From Sulfitobacter donghicola DSW-25 = KCTC 12864 = JCM 14565 (GTDB taxonomy: Bacteria > Pseudomonadota > Alphaproteobacteria > Rhodobacterales > Rhodobacteraceae), in assembly GCF_000622405.1 (NCBI RefSeq), contig NZ_JASF01000003.1:1-64000 (forward strand): a stretch of DNA of 64,000 nucleotides, read 5' to 3'. The position numbers and the translations under genes are program-made. Below, piece by piece: positions 17,847 to 49,070 of the stretch. The notes beneath the pieces are model-generated. The model saw nothing but the letters and a program-made list of their open reading frames with translations. It did not search any database and had not been told where the DNA came from. Numbering within the stretch: the first letter of the stretch is position 1; every line of letters begins with the position of its first letter.

Positions 17847-17950
17847 CTTACCTATTGGGACGTATTTGCTTACAGATGGGGATGTCTATTCTTACCTTAT
17901 GGGATCGCTACTCTTACCTATCGGGCGGGGCTTAACTCTTACCTTTCGGG
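17847..17950 (+). repeat. Iteron array, consensus CTTACCTWTYGGG
   Basis: Five direct copies begin at 17847 (CTTACCTATTGGG), 17869 (CTTACAGATGGG, degenerate), 17891 (CTTACCTTATGGG), 17913 (CTTACCTATCGGG) and 17938 (CTTACCTTTCGGG). The first four starts are exactly 22 bp apart and the last 25 bp, so copies fall on nearly the same helix face. They are the expected binding sites of the Rep protein encoded downstream. Confidence 0.8.
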
Positions 17951-18039
17951 TGTTGGGTAATTGCCTCTGGGCGGAGGGCAAAAAGACACTAAAATACAGG
18001 TGGATGCGAATCGGGTAGCGGAAATCGGGCGTTTTAATC

Positions 18040-18052
18040 CTTACTTTTCGGG
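18040..18052 (+). repeat. Iteron, direct copy CTTACTTTTCGGG
   Basis: A direct copy 3 bp before the 16-bp palindrome and about 80 bp upstream of the rep start, well placed for repression of the rep promoter. Confidence 0.75.
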
Positions 18053-18054
18053 TG

Positions 18055-18070
18055 ATTGCCCATGGGCAAT
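18055..18070. repeat. 16-bp perfect palindrome ATTGCCCATGGGCAAT, right boundary of the partition module
   Basis: This is the second copy of the element found just after parB at 15300-15317, differing only at the central two bases. The two sites bracket parB, parA and the iterons. It is a candidate centromere site. Confidence 0.65.
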
Positions 18071-18130
18071 TTCTAGGCTATCTTACATCTTAGCAGATAC
18101 AAAAGTAAGAATAAACGTGTAAGCGAACAA

Positions 18131-19135
18131 ATGGCAACCAAACCTTATCGCACGATTTCGGCACGCCCGAATGCAGAAAGCCTCGTTAAACCAGGGGAGC
18201 TGGTGGACCTTGTTGAGGTCACACCGCTGACCTTGGCGGACCGAAGGATTTACAACCAGCTGTTGGAAAACGCGTGGGACGCGATTGAAAAACCTGTGAC
18301 GCATGTCATCGCAAAGGCAGACCTGCGCGGATCGCATAATTCTAACGATAGGGTAGGGGAGTCGATCGAACGGCTCATGGCGTCTATCGTCAAGGTGAAG
18401 GTCCAGCGCGACGGCGAAGACGCGATTGAACGGGTGCAGCTGCTGGGCGGCAACATTGAAACAACGCGGCGTGACGGGTTGTTGGAATATGAAATCCCCA
18501 CCCGCCTGCGGCGCATCATCAAAGACAGCACCGTCTTTGCGCGGCTCCAGCGTGAGGTGATGTTTGCGCTGAGTTCGAAATACGCGCTGACCCTTTATGA
18601 GATGATCCAGAAACGCGGCAACCTGCGTTGGAAATCCTCCGAGAAATTCGGCGTTGATGATCTGCGCGGGATTTTGGGTGTGCCTAAGGGCAAACTCACA
18701 TCATGGTCGAACCTGAAACTGCGCGCGATTGATCCGGCAGTGGCCGAGGTCTGCGCGCTGAGCGATTTTGTGGTGGAGGTTGCGCCGATCAAAACGGGCC
18801 GCCGCGTCACCCATGTAGAACTGCGATGGTGGCGCAAGGATGCCAAGACCGAGGCCGAGGCCGAACGCGAGTTAAGTTTCTCAAAGGTGGGTCGCAAAGT
18901 GCGCAGCGAGGAACGCGCCCAAGCGCTGAGGCCGCGCCCTGTCTGGCTAGAAACCCGTGGCGCGGCCTTGCGCCCTGACACCTATGAAACCGCGCGGCTG
19001 CGCTATCCTGGGTATGATATTTATCATGTTGAGGGGGAGTGGCGCGATTGGGCCAAAGGCAAAGATGCCCCGCGTGACCCAGACCGCGCATTTTTGGCGT
19101 TTTTTAAAACCTTCGCCGAGGCAAACCCGATTTAG
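18131..19135 (+). CDS. Plasmid replication initiator protein, Rep_3-like
   Basis: A 334-residue initiator. Two winged-helix regions can be followed. One is LTLADRRIYNQLLENAWDAI at residues 37-56, leading to IPTRLRRIIKDSTVFARLQ. The second holds FALSSKYALTLYEMIQKRGN, FGVDDLRGILGV and LKLRAIDPAVAEV, a pattern close to Rep_3 initiators that bind iterons as monomers. The C-terminal 80 residues are less typical. It is divergent from parAB across the iteron origin, a layout described for several Rhodobacterales plasmid groups; I cannot assign the exact compatibility group. It likely binds the CTTACCTWTYGGG iterons and represses itself. Confidence 0.85.
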   Translation: MATKPYRTISARPNAESLVKPGELVDLVEVTPLTLADRRIYNQLLENAWDAIEKPVTHVIAKADLRGSHNSNDRVGESIERLMASIVKVKVQRDGEDAIERVQLLGGNIETTRRDGLLEYEIPTRLRRIIKDSTVFARLQREVMFALSSKYALTLYEMIQKRGNLRWKSSEKFGVDDLRGILGVPKGKLTSWSNLKLRAIDPAVAEVCALSDFVVEVAPIKTGRRVTHVELRWWRKDAKTEAEAERELSFSKVGRKVRSEERAQALRPRPVWLETRGAALRPDTYETARLRYPGYDIYHVEGEWRDWAKGKDAPRDPDRAFLAFFKTFAEANPI

Positions 19136-19185
19136 GGCCAGATTTAGGGCAGGGGCCGCGCAATACGCTGCGCGACCCGCCAGAA

Positions 19186-20220
19186 TTATCCGTTGCGCAC
19201 GGTATCAATCATCAACTGCACGTTTTCAGGGTCGGCGTCAGGGGTGATGCCATGGCCAAGGTTGAAAATATGCGGCCCCTTGGAAAACGCCTGAACGATG
19301 CGGCGGGTTTCCGAGACCAGCTCATCCCCACCTGTCACCATGTGGGAGGATTTCAGGTTCCCTTGCACACAGCCGCCCGTTTGCAGGGTTTCAGCGGCCC
19401 ATTCGGCGCTCACCCCATCATCAACGGCGATACAATCCGCGCCAATGGCAGCATGTGCGCCAGTATAGCGCTCACCCGCGCCGCGCGGGAAGGCGATGAC
19501 TGGCACATTAGGGTGTTTGTCCTTAAGCGCGGCTGTGATCCGTGCCATCGGTTTGATGGAATAATCCATGAAATCAGCGCCTTGCAGCGATCCTGCCCAG
19601 CTGTCAAAGATTTTAACCACTTCGGCGCCTGCTTCGATTTGTTTGGACATATAGTGGATCGTCGCTTCGGTGATGCGGTCCATCAGGCTGTCGAAAACCG
19701 CGCGGTTTTCAGCCTTGAGCGCGTGGGCTGGTCCCTGATCAGGGGTGCCGCGCCCTGCCACCATATAGGTGGCGACGGTCCATGGGGCGCCCGCGAACCC
19801 GATCAGGGTTGTTTCGGAGGGCAATTCCTTGGATAGGATTTTTACGGTTTCATAGACAGGGCTTAGGTGATCGTGGATCGCATCTGCTGGCACCAGTTTG
19901 TCCAGCTCTGCTTGGGTTGTGATGGTGGACAGGCGCGGCCCTTCACCAGTGACAAACCACAGGTCAGCGCCCAAGGCCTGCGGCACCAGCAGGATATCAG
20001 CAAATAGGATCGCCGCATCAAACCCATAGCGGCGGATCGGCTGCAATGTCACCTCGGCGGCGAGGTCTGGATTATAGCAAAGTTTCAGGAAATCACCGGC
20101 CTCGGCGCGGGTGGCGCGGTATTCTGGCAGGTAACGGCCTGCTTGACGCATCATCCAGATTGGAGGCGTAGGAAGGGTTTCCCCCGCAAGGGCGCGCAGG
20201 ATGGTTTTCTGGGATGTCAT
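19186..20220 (-). CDS. hemE: Uroporphyrinogen decarboxylase
   Basis: A 344-residue enzyme that removes four carboxyl groups from uroporphyrinogen III to give coproporphyrinogen III in haem and chlorophyll synthesis. The N-terminal signature [20 protein letters not shown] is exact, and [12 protein letters not shown] and the second signature [18 protein letters not shown] follow. Length is normal. It is divergent from hemC across 101 bp that must hold both promoters, and convergent with the plasmid initiator gene (50 bp apart). Neither neighbour shows damage, so it is presumably functional. Confidence 0.96.
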   Translation of the reverse strand: MTSQKTILRALAGETLPTPPIWMMRQAGRYLPEYRATRAEAGDFLKLCYNPDLAAEVTLQPIRRYGFDAAILFADILLVPQALGADLWFVTGEGPRLSTITTQAELDKLVPADAIHDHLSPVYETVKILSKELPSETTLIGFAGAPWTVATYMVAGRGTPDQGPAHALKAENRAVFDSLMDRITEATIHYMSKQIEAGAEVVKIFDSWAGSLQGADFMDYSIKPMARITAALKDKHPNVPVIAFPRGAGERYTGAHAAIGADCIAVDDGVSAEWAAETLQTGGCVQGNLKSSHMVTGGDELVSETRRIVQAFSKGPHIFNLGHGITPDADPENVQLMIDTVRNG

Positions 20221-20321
20221 ATGCTGTCTCGATCTTTGAATTAGGCTCGGGCCATAATGCGATAAACCCTAGGGGTTATACAAGAGTTGTCAGCTTTGCC
20301 TTACAGCGTTAGGGAAGGGGC

Positions 20322-21266
20322 ATGACATTGATTTTGCCCACCCCCGCTCAGCCCTTGAAAATTGGTACCCGTGGTTCGCCTTTGGCGTTGGCGCAGGCCT
20401 ATGAAACCCGCGGTCGTCTGGCGGTAGCGTTCGACCTGCCGCATGAGGCGTTCGAGATCGTTGTGATCAAAACGACAGGCGACAAAATCATTGATCGTCC
20501 GCTGAAAGAGATCGGCGGCAAGGGCTTGTTCACCCGCGAAATCGAGGCGGATTTGTTGGACGGCAAGATCGACATCGCCGTGCATTCGATGAAAGACATG
20601 CCAACGCTTCAGCCTGAAGGGCTGATCCTTGATACTTATTTGCCGCGCGAAGACGTGCGCGACGCGTTTATTTCCCCCACCGCTGGCGGTTTGGAAGAGC
20701 TGGCGGCGGGGACTGTTGTAGGCACCTCTAGCCTGCGGCGCCGTGCGCAGCTGATGTTGAAACGTCCCGACCTCGAGGTGGTGGAATTCCGTGGCAACCT
20801 TCAGACACGGTTGAAAAAACTGGACGATGGCGTGGCCGCCGCGACCTTCCTTGCTATGGCGGGGCTGAACCGTTTGGGCATGGACGAGGTTCCGAAAACC
20901 GCGATTGAAACCGATGTGATGTTGCCTGCTGTGGCACAGGGCGCAATCGGGATTGAGCGGCGCGTTGATGACCACAACATGGCGGACATTCTATCAGCCA
21001 TTCATGACAGGCAGACGGGCCAGCGCCTCGCGGCGGAGCGGTCGTTTTTGTTAGAGCTTGATGGGTCGTGCGAAACCCCGATTGCGGGTTTGGCCGAGCT
21101 TGAGGGCGGCACGCTGCATCTGCGCGGCGAAGTGTTGCGGCCCGATGGATCCGAAGCCCTGAGCGATGCGATCAGCTGCCCGATTGAGGACGGCGCAAAG
21201 GCAGGCAAAGAGATGGCGCAAAAGCTGCTGTCACAGGCCGGACCGGAATTTTTTGACTGGCGCTAA
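20322..21266 (+). CDS. hemC: Hydroxymethylbilane synthase (porphobilinogen deaminase)
   Basis: A 314-residue enzyme that joins four porphobilinogens into hydroxymethylbilane. The opening LKIGTRGSPLALAQAYETR, the active-site block KGLFTREIEADLLDGKIDIA, the signature VGTSSLRRRAQLM and the dipyrromethane-cofactor Cys250 in LDGSCETPIAG are all present. GGGAAGGGG precedes ATG 20322. It is followed 39 bp later by fbp on the same strand, possibly co-transcribed. Confidence 0.96.
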   Translation: MTLILPTPAQPLKIGTRGSPLALAQAYETRGRLAVAFDLPHEAFEIVVIKTTGDKIIDRPLKEIGGKGLFTREIEADLLDGKIDIAVHSMKDMPTLQPEGLILDTYLPREDVRDAFISPTAGGLEELAAGTVVGTSSLRRRAQLMLKRPDLEVVEFRGNLQTRLKKLDDGVAAATFLAMAGLNRLGMDEVPKTAIETDVMLPAVAQGAIGIERRVDDHNMADILSAIHDRQTGQRLAAERSFLLELDGSCETPIAGLAELEGGTLHLRGEVLRPDGSEALSDAISCPIEDGAKAGKEMAQKLLSQAGPEFFDWR

Positions 21267-21305
21267 AGCGCGCTGACCGATTTCTATCAAAAGACAGGAC
21301 ATCAC

Positions 21306-22289
21306 ATGACACAGACAACCTTGCGCCAGCACCTAACGGCCCAAAGCACTGAAACAGATTTGATGATCTTGATGGAAGACATCGCAACCGCCTGTCGCAT
21401 GATTGCAGACCGCGTACGCCACGGCGCATTCGCGGGTGTCTTGGGGGCTGCGGAAACGGAAAATGTTCAGGGTGAGACACAAAAAGAGCTGGATGTGATA
21501 TCGGACGAGATTTTTCAGGAAATTGTTGGGGTTAACCCTAATGTCGCGGCTTTGGTTTCCGAGGAAGTGGACGAAGTGAACTGGCGCAAGGCCGCGCCTC
21601 AGGCGGGCGATTTTGTGGTTTATTATGATCCGCTGGACGGGTCCTCGAACTTGGATGTGAACCTGTCGGTTGGCACGATCTTTTCCATCGTGAAACTGGA
21701 TGAGGCGATTTCGCCAGAGGCGCAAGCGGTGCAGATCAAAGGCACCGAACAGATCGCAGCGGGTTATGCGATTTATGGCCCCTCGACGGGGTTGGTGATC
21801 ACAACAGGGCAGGGCGTAGACGGGTTTACCCACCACCCAGGATCGGGTGAGTTTTTGTTGACTCAACCAGAGATGACTATTCCCGCTGAGACACAGGAAT
21901 TTGCGATCAACGCTTCGCGCTATGATCTGTGGGAGACACCCGTGCGCAGCTATATTGATGATTGCCTGCGCGGAGCGGACGGCCCGCGGGGTAAGAAATT
22001 TAACATGCGTTGGTGTGCATCAATGGTGGCCGATGTTCACCGCATTCTGACACGGGGCGGCGTGTTCCTTTATCCAAAAGACACAGGCAACGCAGCACAG
22101 GGCGGCAAGCTGCGCCTGATGTATGAGGCGAACCCGATGGGCATGTTGGTTGAGCAAGCAGGTGGAGCCTCTTCAACAGGTTATGGCCGTATCATGGAAG
22201 TTGCCCCCACAGGTCACCACCAACGTGTATCGGTGATCCTTGGGTCACGCGATGAGGTTGCCGTGATTGAAGGCTATCACAAAGACTAG
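21306..22289 (+). CDS. fbp: Class 1 fructose-1,6-bisphosphatase
   Basis: A 327-residue sugar phosphatase of gluconeogenesis or the Calvin cycle. The metal-binding signature VVYYDPLDGSSNLDVNLSVG holds the DPLDGS motif, and LVSEEVDE provides the acidic metal ligands before it. The C-terminal GKLRLMYEANPMGMLVEQAG block with the substrate-site lysine and glutamate is present. ACAGGACATCAC precedes ATG 21306 (AGGA as ribosome site). The gene ends 3 bp before the convergent GntR regulator. No Calvin-cycle gene lies nearby, so a general gluconeogenic role is the simpler reading. Confidence 0.95.
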   Translation: MTQTTLRQHLTAQSTETDLMILMEDIATACRMIADRVRHGAFAGVLGAAETENVQGETQKELDVISDEIFQEIVGVNPNVAALVSEEVDEVNWRKAAPQAGDFVVYYDPLDGSSNLDVNLSVGTIFSIVKLDEAISPEAQAVQIKGTEQIAAGYAIYGPSTGLVITTGQGVDGFTHHPGSGEFLLTQPEMTIPAETQEFAINASRYDLWETPVRSYIDDCLRGADGPRGKKFNMRWCASMVADVHRILTRGGVFLYPKDTGNAAQGGKLRLMYEANPMGMLVEQAGGASSTGYGRIMEVAPTGHHQRVSVILGSRDEVAVIEGYHKD

Positions 22290-22292
22290 GGT

Positions 22293-22952
22293 TTAGTCCT
22301 CGGCCTCGTCACTCAGACCTTGGGCAATGTTTGAATGGCCTTGCAAAATATCGCTGTGGATCGCTTCGCCGACGGCTTCGTAGTCGCCGTCACGCAGTGC
22401 GGCGATGGCCACTTCGTGCATGTCGGGCAGGGGGCTGCTATCCCCCCGTTTGACCAATACCCGCAGGGATGGCCCAACGCGCAGCCAATGGGCGGCAGCC
22501 GTTGCCATCAGAATTTCAGCTTCGGAATGGGCATATAGCGTCCAGTGGAAGACGTGGTTGTACCGCAGGTAGGAGCGGATATCGCCGTCCTTCAGCGCCG
22601 TGTTCACTTTTTCGTCGATTTCTTCCAGCTTATCAATGTCTTGCGGTTCCATCGCGACCGCGGCAAGCCGTGCAATCTGGGGCTCGATCCCTGTGCGCGC
22701 ATAGGTGAGTTCCTGAAGCTGTTCGATGGTGAGTTCGGGAACCATAAGGCGGCGATTATCACTGGCGCGCAACGCGCCTTCGGCGGTCAAGCGGCGAATG
22801 GCTTCGCGGGCGGGGGTGGTGCCTGTTCCTAATAGATCGACCATGCCTTGGATTGTTACGGCTTGGCCTGGGGCCAACTCTCCGAACAGGATCAGATCAC
22901 GGGCTTTGCGATAGGTAACTTCGTGATCGGGCAGCGGTGCGGTGGAGGACAT
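22293..22952 (-). CDS. GntR family transcriptional regulator (FadR/FCD subfamily)
   Basis: About 219 residues. The N-terminal winged helix includes ITGFAIG-side residues KARDLILFGELAPGQAVTIQ and GTGTTPAREAIRRLTAEGAL, the classic GntR helix pair. The C-terminal FCD-type all-helical domain shows metal or ligand-site residues in RYNHVFHWTLYAHS and PDMHEVAIAALRDGD. I chose ATG 22952 (MSSTAPLPDHEVTYRKARD) because it starts right before the domain; the frame extends to 23012. It is convergent with fbp and close to the start region of nothing obvious, so the target operon is unknown. Confidence 0.85.
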   Translation of the reverse strand: MSSTAPLPDHEVTYRKARDLILFGELAPGQAVTIQGMVDLLGTGTTPAREAIRRLTAEGALRASDNRRLMVPELTIEQLQELTYARTGIEPQIARLAAVAMEPQDIDKLEEIDEKVNTALKDGDIRSYLRYNHVFHWTLYAHSEAEILMATAAAHWLRVGPSLRVLVKRGDSSPLPDMHEVAIAALRDGDYEAVGEAIHSDILQGHSNIAQGLSDEAED

Positions 22953-23040
22953 GTTTGGACCTGTGATAGAATGCGTTGGCCTATCATTGCAAGGAATGCA
23001 CGGATTGGCCATCGGTTTTGCGCGTCAACCAAAAGGGGCG

Positions 23041-24774
23041 TTACAACTCGCGCAGGCGTTCCAATGCTGCGACGACCTCTTTGGGTTTTTCATAAAGAAC
23101 CAGCTGGCCTGTGTCGTCGAATGTTGTCAGGCGCGCGCGGTTGCTCAGGCGATCTTTGAAAGCTTCAACCGAGGCAATGCTAACCACGGGGTCACCCACC
23201 CCGTGCAGCAATTCAATCTGGTGGTGGCTTTCAGAAAGAATGGGGCTCCAATCCCGCACCACATGGTAGCTGTCTATTTCAAAGGCGCGATGCCCTTGGG
23301 CAATGGTAAAGTGGTAGCCCGAAAGAACGATGTCTCTGATTTCGAGGTCGGCAAGGGTGCGCATGTCAAAGGGGCTGTTTTGATAGAGCGAATTCAGGAA
23401 TTGGCGTTCCCCGTCATTGTCCAACTGGTTGATCCCCGCCCGAATGACAAAAGGCAGGATGCGCGGCGTATAACGCGCGGTTAACGCTACGACCCGTTGG
23501 CGCACAGACATGGACGCAAATTGTGAGGCTGAAGTGATCGGAATACCGCCGGAAACCGAAAGAAGCCCCCGCACCTGATCGCCCAATTCCGCCGCTGCGG
23601 CATAGGCATAAACGGCGCCCGCCATATGGCCCAGAAAAATGGGACGTTTCGCACCAATCTCTTTCATCAAAGTGCCAATATCGTGGGCAAAACGGGCGGG
23701 CGCGCTGCCGATGGGGCCGCTGTTATCTGGCTGGGCCGTGCCAAAAGAAGGGCGAACGGGGGAAAGCAGATGAAACCCGCGATCATGTAAAAGCGTGCGA
23801 AGCTCTTTTGTCATCATATTGCCGTCGAGCATCCCGTGGAAAAAGATCACAGGGGTGCCGTTTGGATCGCCAAAAGTCTCAACGGGCATGAGGCGGTCTT
23901 TTAGGTGGATGTTCAGAACCCTATCGGGAATCTTTGCGGCAGGAACGCTTGTGGTGGCTTCCTGTTCGGCCAGCCGCATGGTGCTGTGCAACAGGTTGAC
24001 CAATTCCACCTGCCCCGAACTATCTGTTTTGCTCAGGATTTTTTTCATTTGGGTCCGCACGGTCCCCAAGGCGCTTTCCCGTGTTTCGGCAATTTCGGCT
24101 AGGCTTTGGCCTTGGATCAGCAGCTCGCAAATGTCGATTTCCGAAGCGCTAAGCCCAAAACCGTTTTCCAGCAGTTTCCCCGTTTTTTCAGGCCATGTCT
24201 GGCGAACCTGTGTTCCTGTAAAAAGCTGTTCGTTATGAGAGCTGGCCGATAGCTGAAAGGCCATTGGAAGGGGTTTTCCCCCCTCTGAAGGCGAAATCCG
24301 AACAAGCAAGGTTCGCGCAAGCATCTTGCCAGCAAAGAGCGAGATGAGCTGTTTGCGATGTGTGTCGCTTAGGTCAAAATTATCTAGTGTTGCAGAGGGT
24401 TTAATATCAAAAACGCTACGCGCGGCGTTGTTGTGCCAGACCAGCAGACCAGAGCGATCAAACACCAGTTGAGGAATGTTCCTGCGCGCGGTGGGGGCTT
24501 CGGTTTCTGGTTCGGGGCGCCCTGCCTGTTCCAAAAGTTGCATCGCAATGGAAAAATGTTTGGTGATTTCTGCGTTATCAAATGCCGCGTCTAATGTGTC
24601 TGCCTCGGCTTGAAGCGTGTTCAGCTTTGAGATTTGCCCCAGAATGAACTCATCCCAATGGCCCATAAAACTGTCGTAGGTTTGGGGCTCAAGAGCAATG
24701 CGATAGATGCTCTCGATCAGTTCACCAGTTCTGTTTGGTGAAGGCGGTTCAGTCGGGTCTGTTGGCGTGTTCAT
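23041..24774 (-). CDS. LuxR-type transcriptional regulator with PAS-like domain and degenerate alpha/beta-hydrolase domain
   Basis: A 577-residue three-part protein. Residues about 98-190 look PAS-like (PQLVFDRSGLLVWHNNAARS). Residues about 203-265 are a LuxR/GerE helix-turn-helix (LSASEIDICELLIQGQSLAE). Residues about 290-577 follow an alpha/beta hydrolase: the oxyanion block VIFFHGMLDGN, the elbow LGHMAGAVYAYAAAA, and the acid region LLHGVGDPVVS. At the elbow the GxSxG serine is Met384, and the usual catalytic His is Gln557 (DDTGQLVLYEKP), so it should not be an active esterase but may bind a ligand. It is divergent from the giant surface-protein gene across 343 bp, which makes that operon its most likely target. 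That link is inference. Confidence 0.85.
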   Translation of the reverse strand: MNTPTDPTEPPSPNRTGELIESIYRIALEPQTYDSFMGHWDEFILGQISKLNTLQAEADTLDAAFDNAEITKHFSIAMQLLEQAGRPEPETEAPTARRNIPQLVFDRSGLLVWHNNAARSVFDIKPSATLDNFDLSDTHRKQLISLFAGKMLARTLLVRISPSEGGKPLPMAFQLSASSHNEQLFTGTQVRQTWPEKTGKLLENGFGLSASEIDICELLIQGQSLAEIAETRESALGTVRTQMKKILSKTDSSGQVELVNLLHSTMRLAEQEATTSVPAAKIPDRVLNIHLKDRLMPVETFGDPNGTPVIFFHGMLDGNMMTKELRTLLHDRGFHLLSPVRPSFGTAQPDNSGPIGSAPARFAHDIGTLMKEIGAKRPIFLGHMAGAVYAYAAAAELGDQVRGLLSVSGGIPITSASQFASMSVRQRVVALTARYTPRILPFVIRAGINQLDNDGERQFLNSLYQNSPFDMRTLADLEIRDIVLSGYHFTIAQGHRAFEIDSYHVVRDWSPILSESHHQIELLHGVGDPVVSIASVEAFKDRLSNRARLTTFDDTGQLVLYEKPKEVVAALERLREL

Positions 24775-24927
24775 AAGATTTGCTTGTACCGTTTTAGCCA
24801 GTATGCGCGCAGATTTTTAGAAAGGAACGAAAAATACAAAAATTGCGCTCGGAATTACAAGAAAGAGAAGCGTGCCTTACCGATTTGTGGATAAGAACGC
24901 CCAATAAATAGACGCATTCTATCTATC

Positions 24928-24942
24928 GGGGAGTTTGCGCAA
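24928..24942 (+). repeat. Direct-repeat element GGGGAGTTTGCGCAA, copy 1
   Basis: Differs from copy 2 at 25093 by one missing T. It lies 176 bp upstream of the giant-gene start codon. Confidence 0.5.
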
Positions 24943-25092
24943 CACTGCGCGTTTCGTGGGTTACTCTGAAGTATTTTTTTAGGTATTCCCCTTGCTCTCA
25001 CTAACGCAATTTTAACAAATTGGGAGGTGGCGGTTTTTCGGTGGAGAGGTGCGATACGCCAATTCAAAGTCATCTGAGGATGACAATTGGTT

Positions 25093-25108
25093 GGGGAGTT
25101 TTGCGCAA
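25093..25108 (+). repeat. Direct-repeat element GGGGAGTTTTGCGCAA, copy 2
   Basis: It sits 10 bp before the ATG of the giant gene, so a bound protein, or an RNA structure in the leader, could block expression. Confidence 0.5.
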
Positions 25109-25111
25109 TGA

Positions 25112-48048
<22,937 letters not shown>

Positions 48049-48054
48049 CCCCTG

Positions 48055-48076
48055 CCAGCCGCGTTTTAGCGGCTGG
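48055..48076. terminator. Hairpin between convergent outer-membrane and pcaQ genes
   Basis: CCAGCCGC and GCGGCTGG make an 8-bp GC-rich stem with loop GTTTTA, starting 7 bp after the barrel-gene stop and overlapping the last codons of the convergent LysR gene. No T-tract follows on the plus strand, so it is a weak or bidirectional terminator at best. Confidence 0.4.
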
Positions 48077-48986
48077 TGGCGGCATCCAATAGCGCCTGCC
48101 GAAATAGGCGCATGGTTGGGGTTGGGTCTTCTTCTGCTCTGGCCATAATCCCGATTGGCCCCGCCATGGAGCTGGTATCAAAGGGCAGGGCGATCATACG
48201 TCCTGCGTCTATGTCGCGTGCCACAACTCCCTTGCTGATAAACCAGACCGCCTGAGCCGCGCCCAAAGTCATAGAGCGGCCAAACGCGCCTGAAACAGTC
48301 TCTAAACTGTTCGGGAAATTGCCCAAGCCGTTTTCGATCAGGTACCGATCGACCAAGGGACGGATTGCCGCGCTTTTTGGGGGATAGAGAACCTTGTAAT
48401 CCGCCAAGGATTTTAAAGTGGCGGAATGGGCCAGTGGATGGTCTGCGGCAGCTGCGATGATCACTTGTTCGGTGTAAAGCTGGGTAAAAGATAACCCCGC
48501 CATGTTTTCAGGATGCCCCATTCGCCCCACCACGAGATCCAGATCGCCAGAACGCAGCCTATCTATCATGTCAGCGATGCCGCCGTCTTGGATAGCAATC
48601 GGCGTGCTGGGCACGAGGTTTGAGAATATGTTCACCGCATCGGGAAGCAGATCAGCCGCAACGCTGGGCAAGGCACCCACGCGGATTGGTGTGCTTGCCC
48701 CCGAAGAAAGCGCATCAAGGCTGGCCAATCCATGGCTGAGCGCGGCGAGGCTCTGTTCGGCAAATTGGCGAAACACGGCCCCTTCTCGGGTTAGGGTAAT
48801 GCCGCCACGATCGCGGGTCATCAGGGTGAGACCCAGAATGGTTTCAAGGTCTTTGAGCGTTTTGGATATGGCGGGCTGGGTTAGGTTTATGTTTTCCGAT
48901 GCCGCCTTGAGGCTGCCGCAGCGCACGGTTTCGACAAAGGCCGACAGGTGGCGCATTTTGATATGGCGAAGGCGGTTGATTTCCAT
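48066..48986 (-). CDS. pcaQ: LysR family regulator of protocatechuate catabolism
   Basis: A 306-residue LysR protein. The helix-turn-helix is MRHLSAFVETVRCGSLKAAS followed by NLTQPAISKTLKDLE, and the effector domain contains RVGALPSVAADLLPDAV and DLDLVVGRMGHPENM, typical of PcaQ and its relatives. It is divergent from pobA-pcaCHG with an 84-bp gap, the classic arrangement in which PcaQ activates the pca operon in response to carboxymuconolactone or ketoadipate. I chose ATG 48986 (MEINRLRHIKMRHLSAF); the frame reaches 49007. Confidence 0.88.
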   Translation of the reverse strand: MEINRLRHIKMRHLSAFVETVRCGSLKAASENINLTQPAISKTLKDLETILGLTLMTRDRGGITLTREGAVFRQFAEQSLAALSHGLASLDALSSGASTPIRVGALPSVAADLLPDAVNIFSNLVPSTPIAIQDGGIADMIDRLRSGDLDLVVGRMGHPENMAGLSFTQLYTEQVIIAAAADHPLAHSATLKSLADYKVLYPPKSAAIRPLVDRYLIENGLGNFPNSLETVSGAFGRSMTLGAAQAVWFISKGVVARDIDAGRMIALPFDTSSMAGPIGIMARAEEDPTPTMRLFRQALLDAATSR

Positions 48987-49070
48987 ATTGGCAACTAACA
49001 GGCGCAAAAATTCATTTTCCCCGCAAGTTTTAGCACATTAAGCTGATGCAAACAACGTGGGGGCGCAAAA

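Larger units (their letters stand above)
17680..18109. other. Origin of replication (oriV) with iterons, DnaA box and AT-rich segment
   Basis: This 614-bp parA-rep gap (17517-18130) holds no gene. In order it has a DnaA box (17680), an inverted iteron (17696), an A/T-rich stretch about 17740-17780, a direct iteron array (17847-17950), a further direct iteron (18040), the 16-bp palindrome (18055), and a partial inverted iteron CAAAAGTAAG at 18100-18109 close to the rep start, where binding could autoregulate rep. ATCTTAGCAG is also repeated at 17670 and 18087. The parts are those of an iteron-controlled theta replicon with its initiator next door. Confidence 0.8.

Noticed and set aside
23041-24774. 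Quorum-sensing LuxR with autoinducer domain
   Set aside because: No autoinducer-binding domain and no luxI-type gene nearby; the sensor parts are PAS-like and hydrolase-like.
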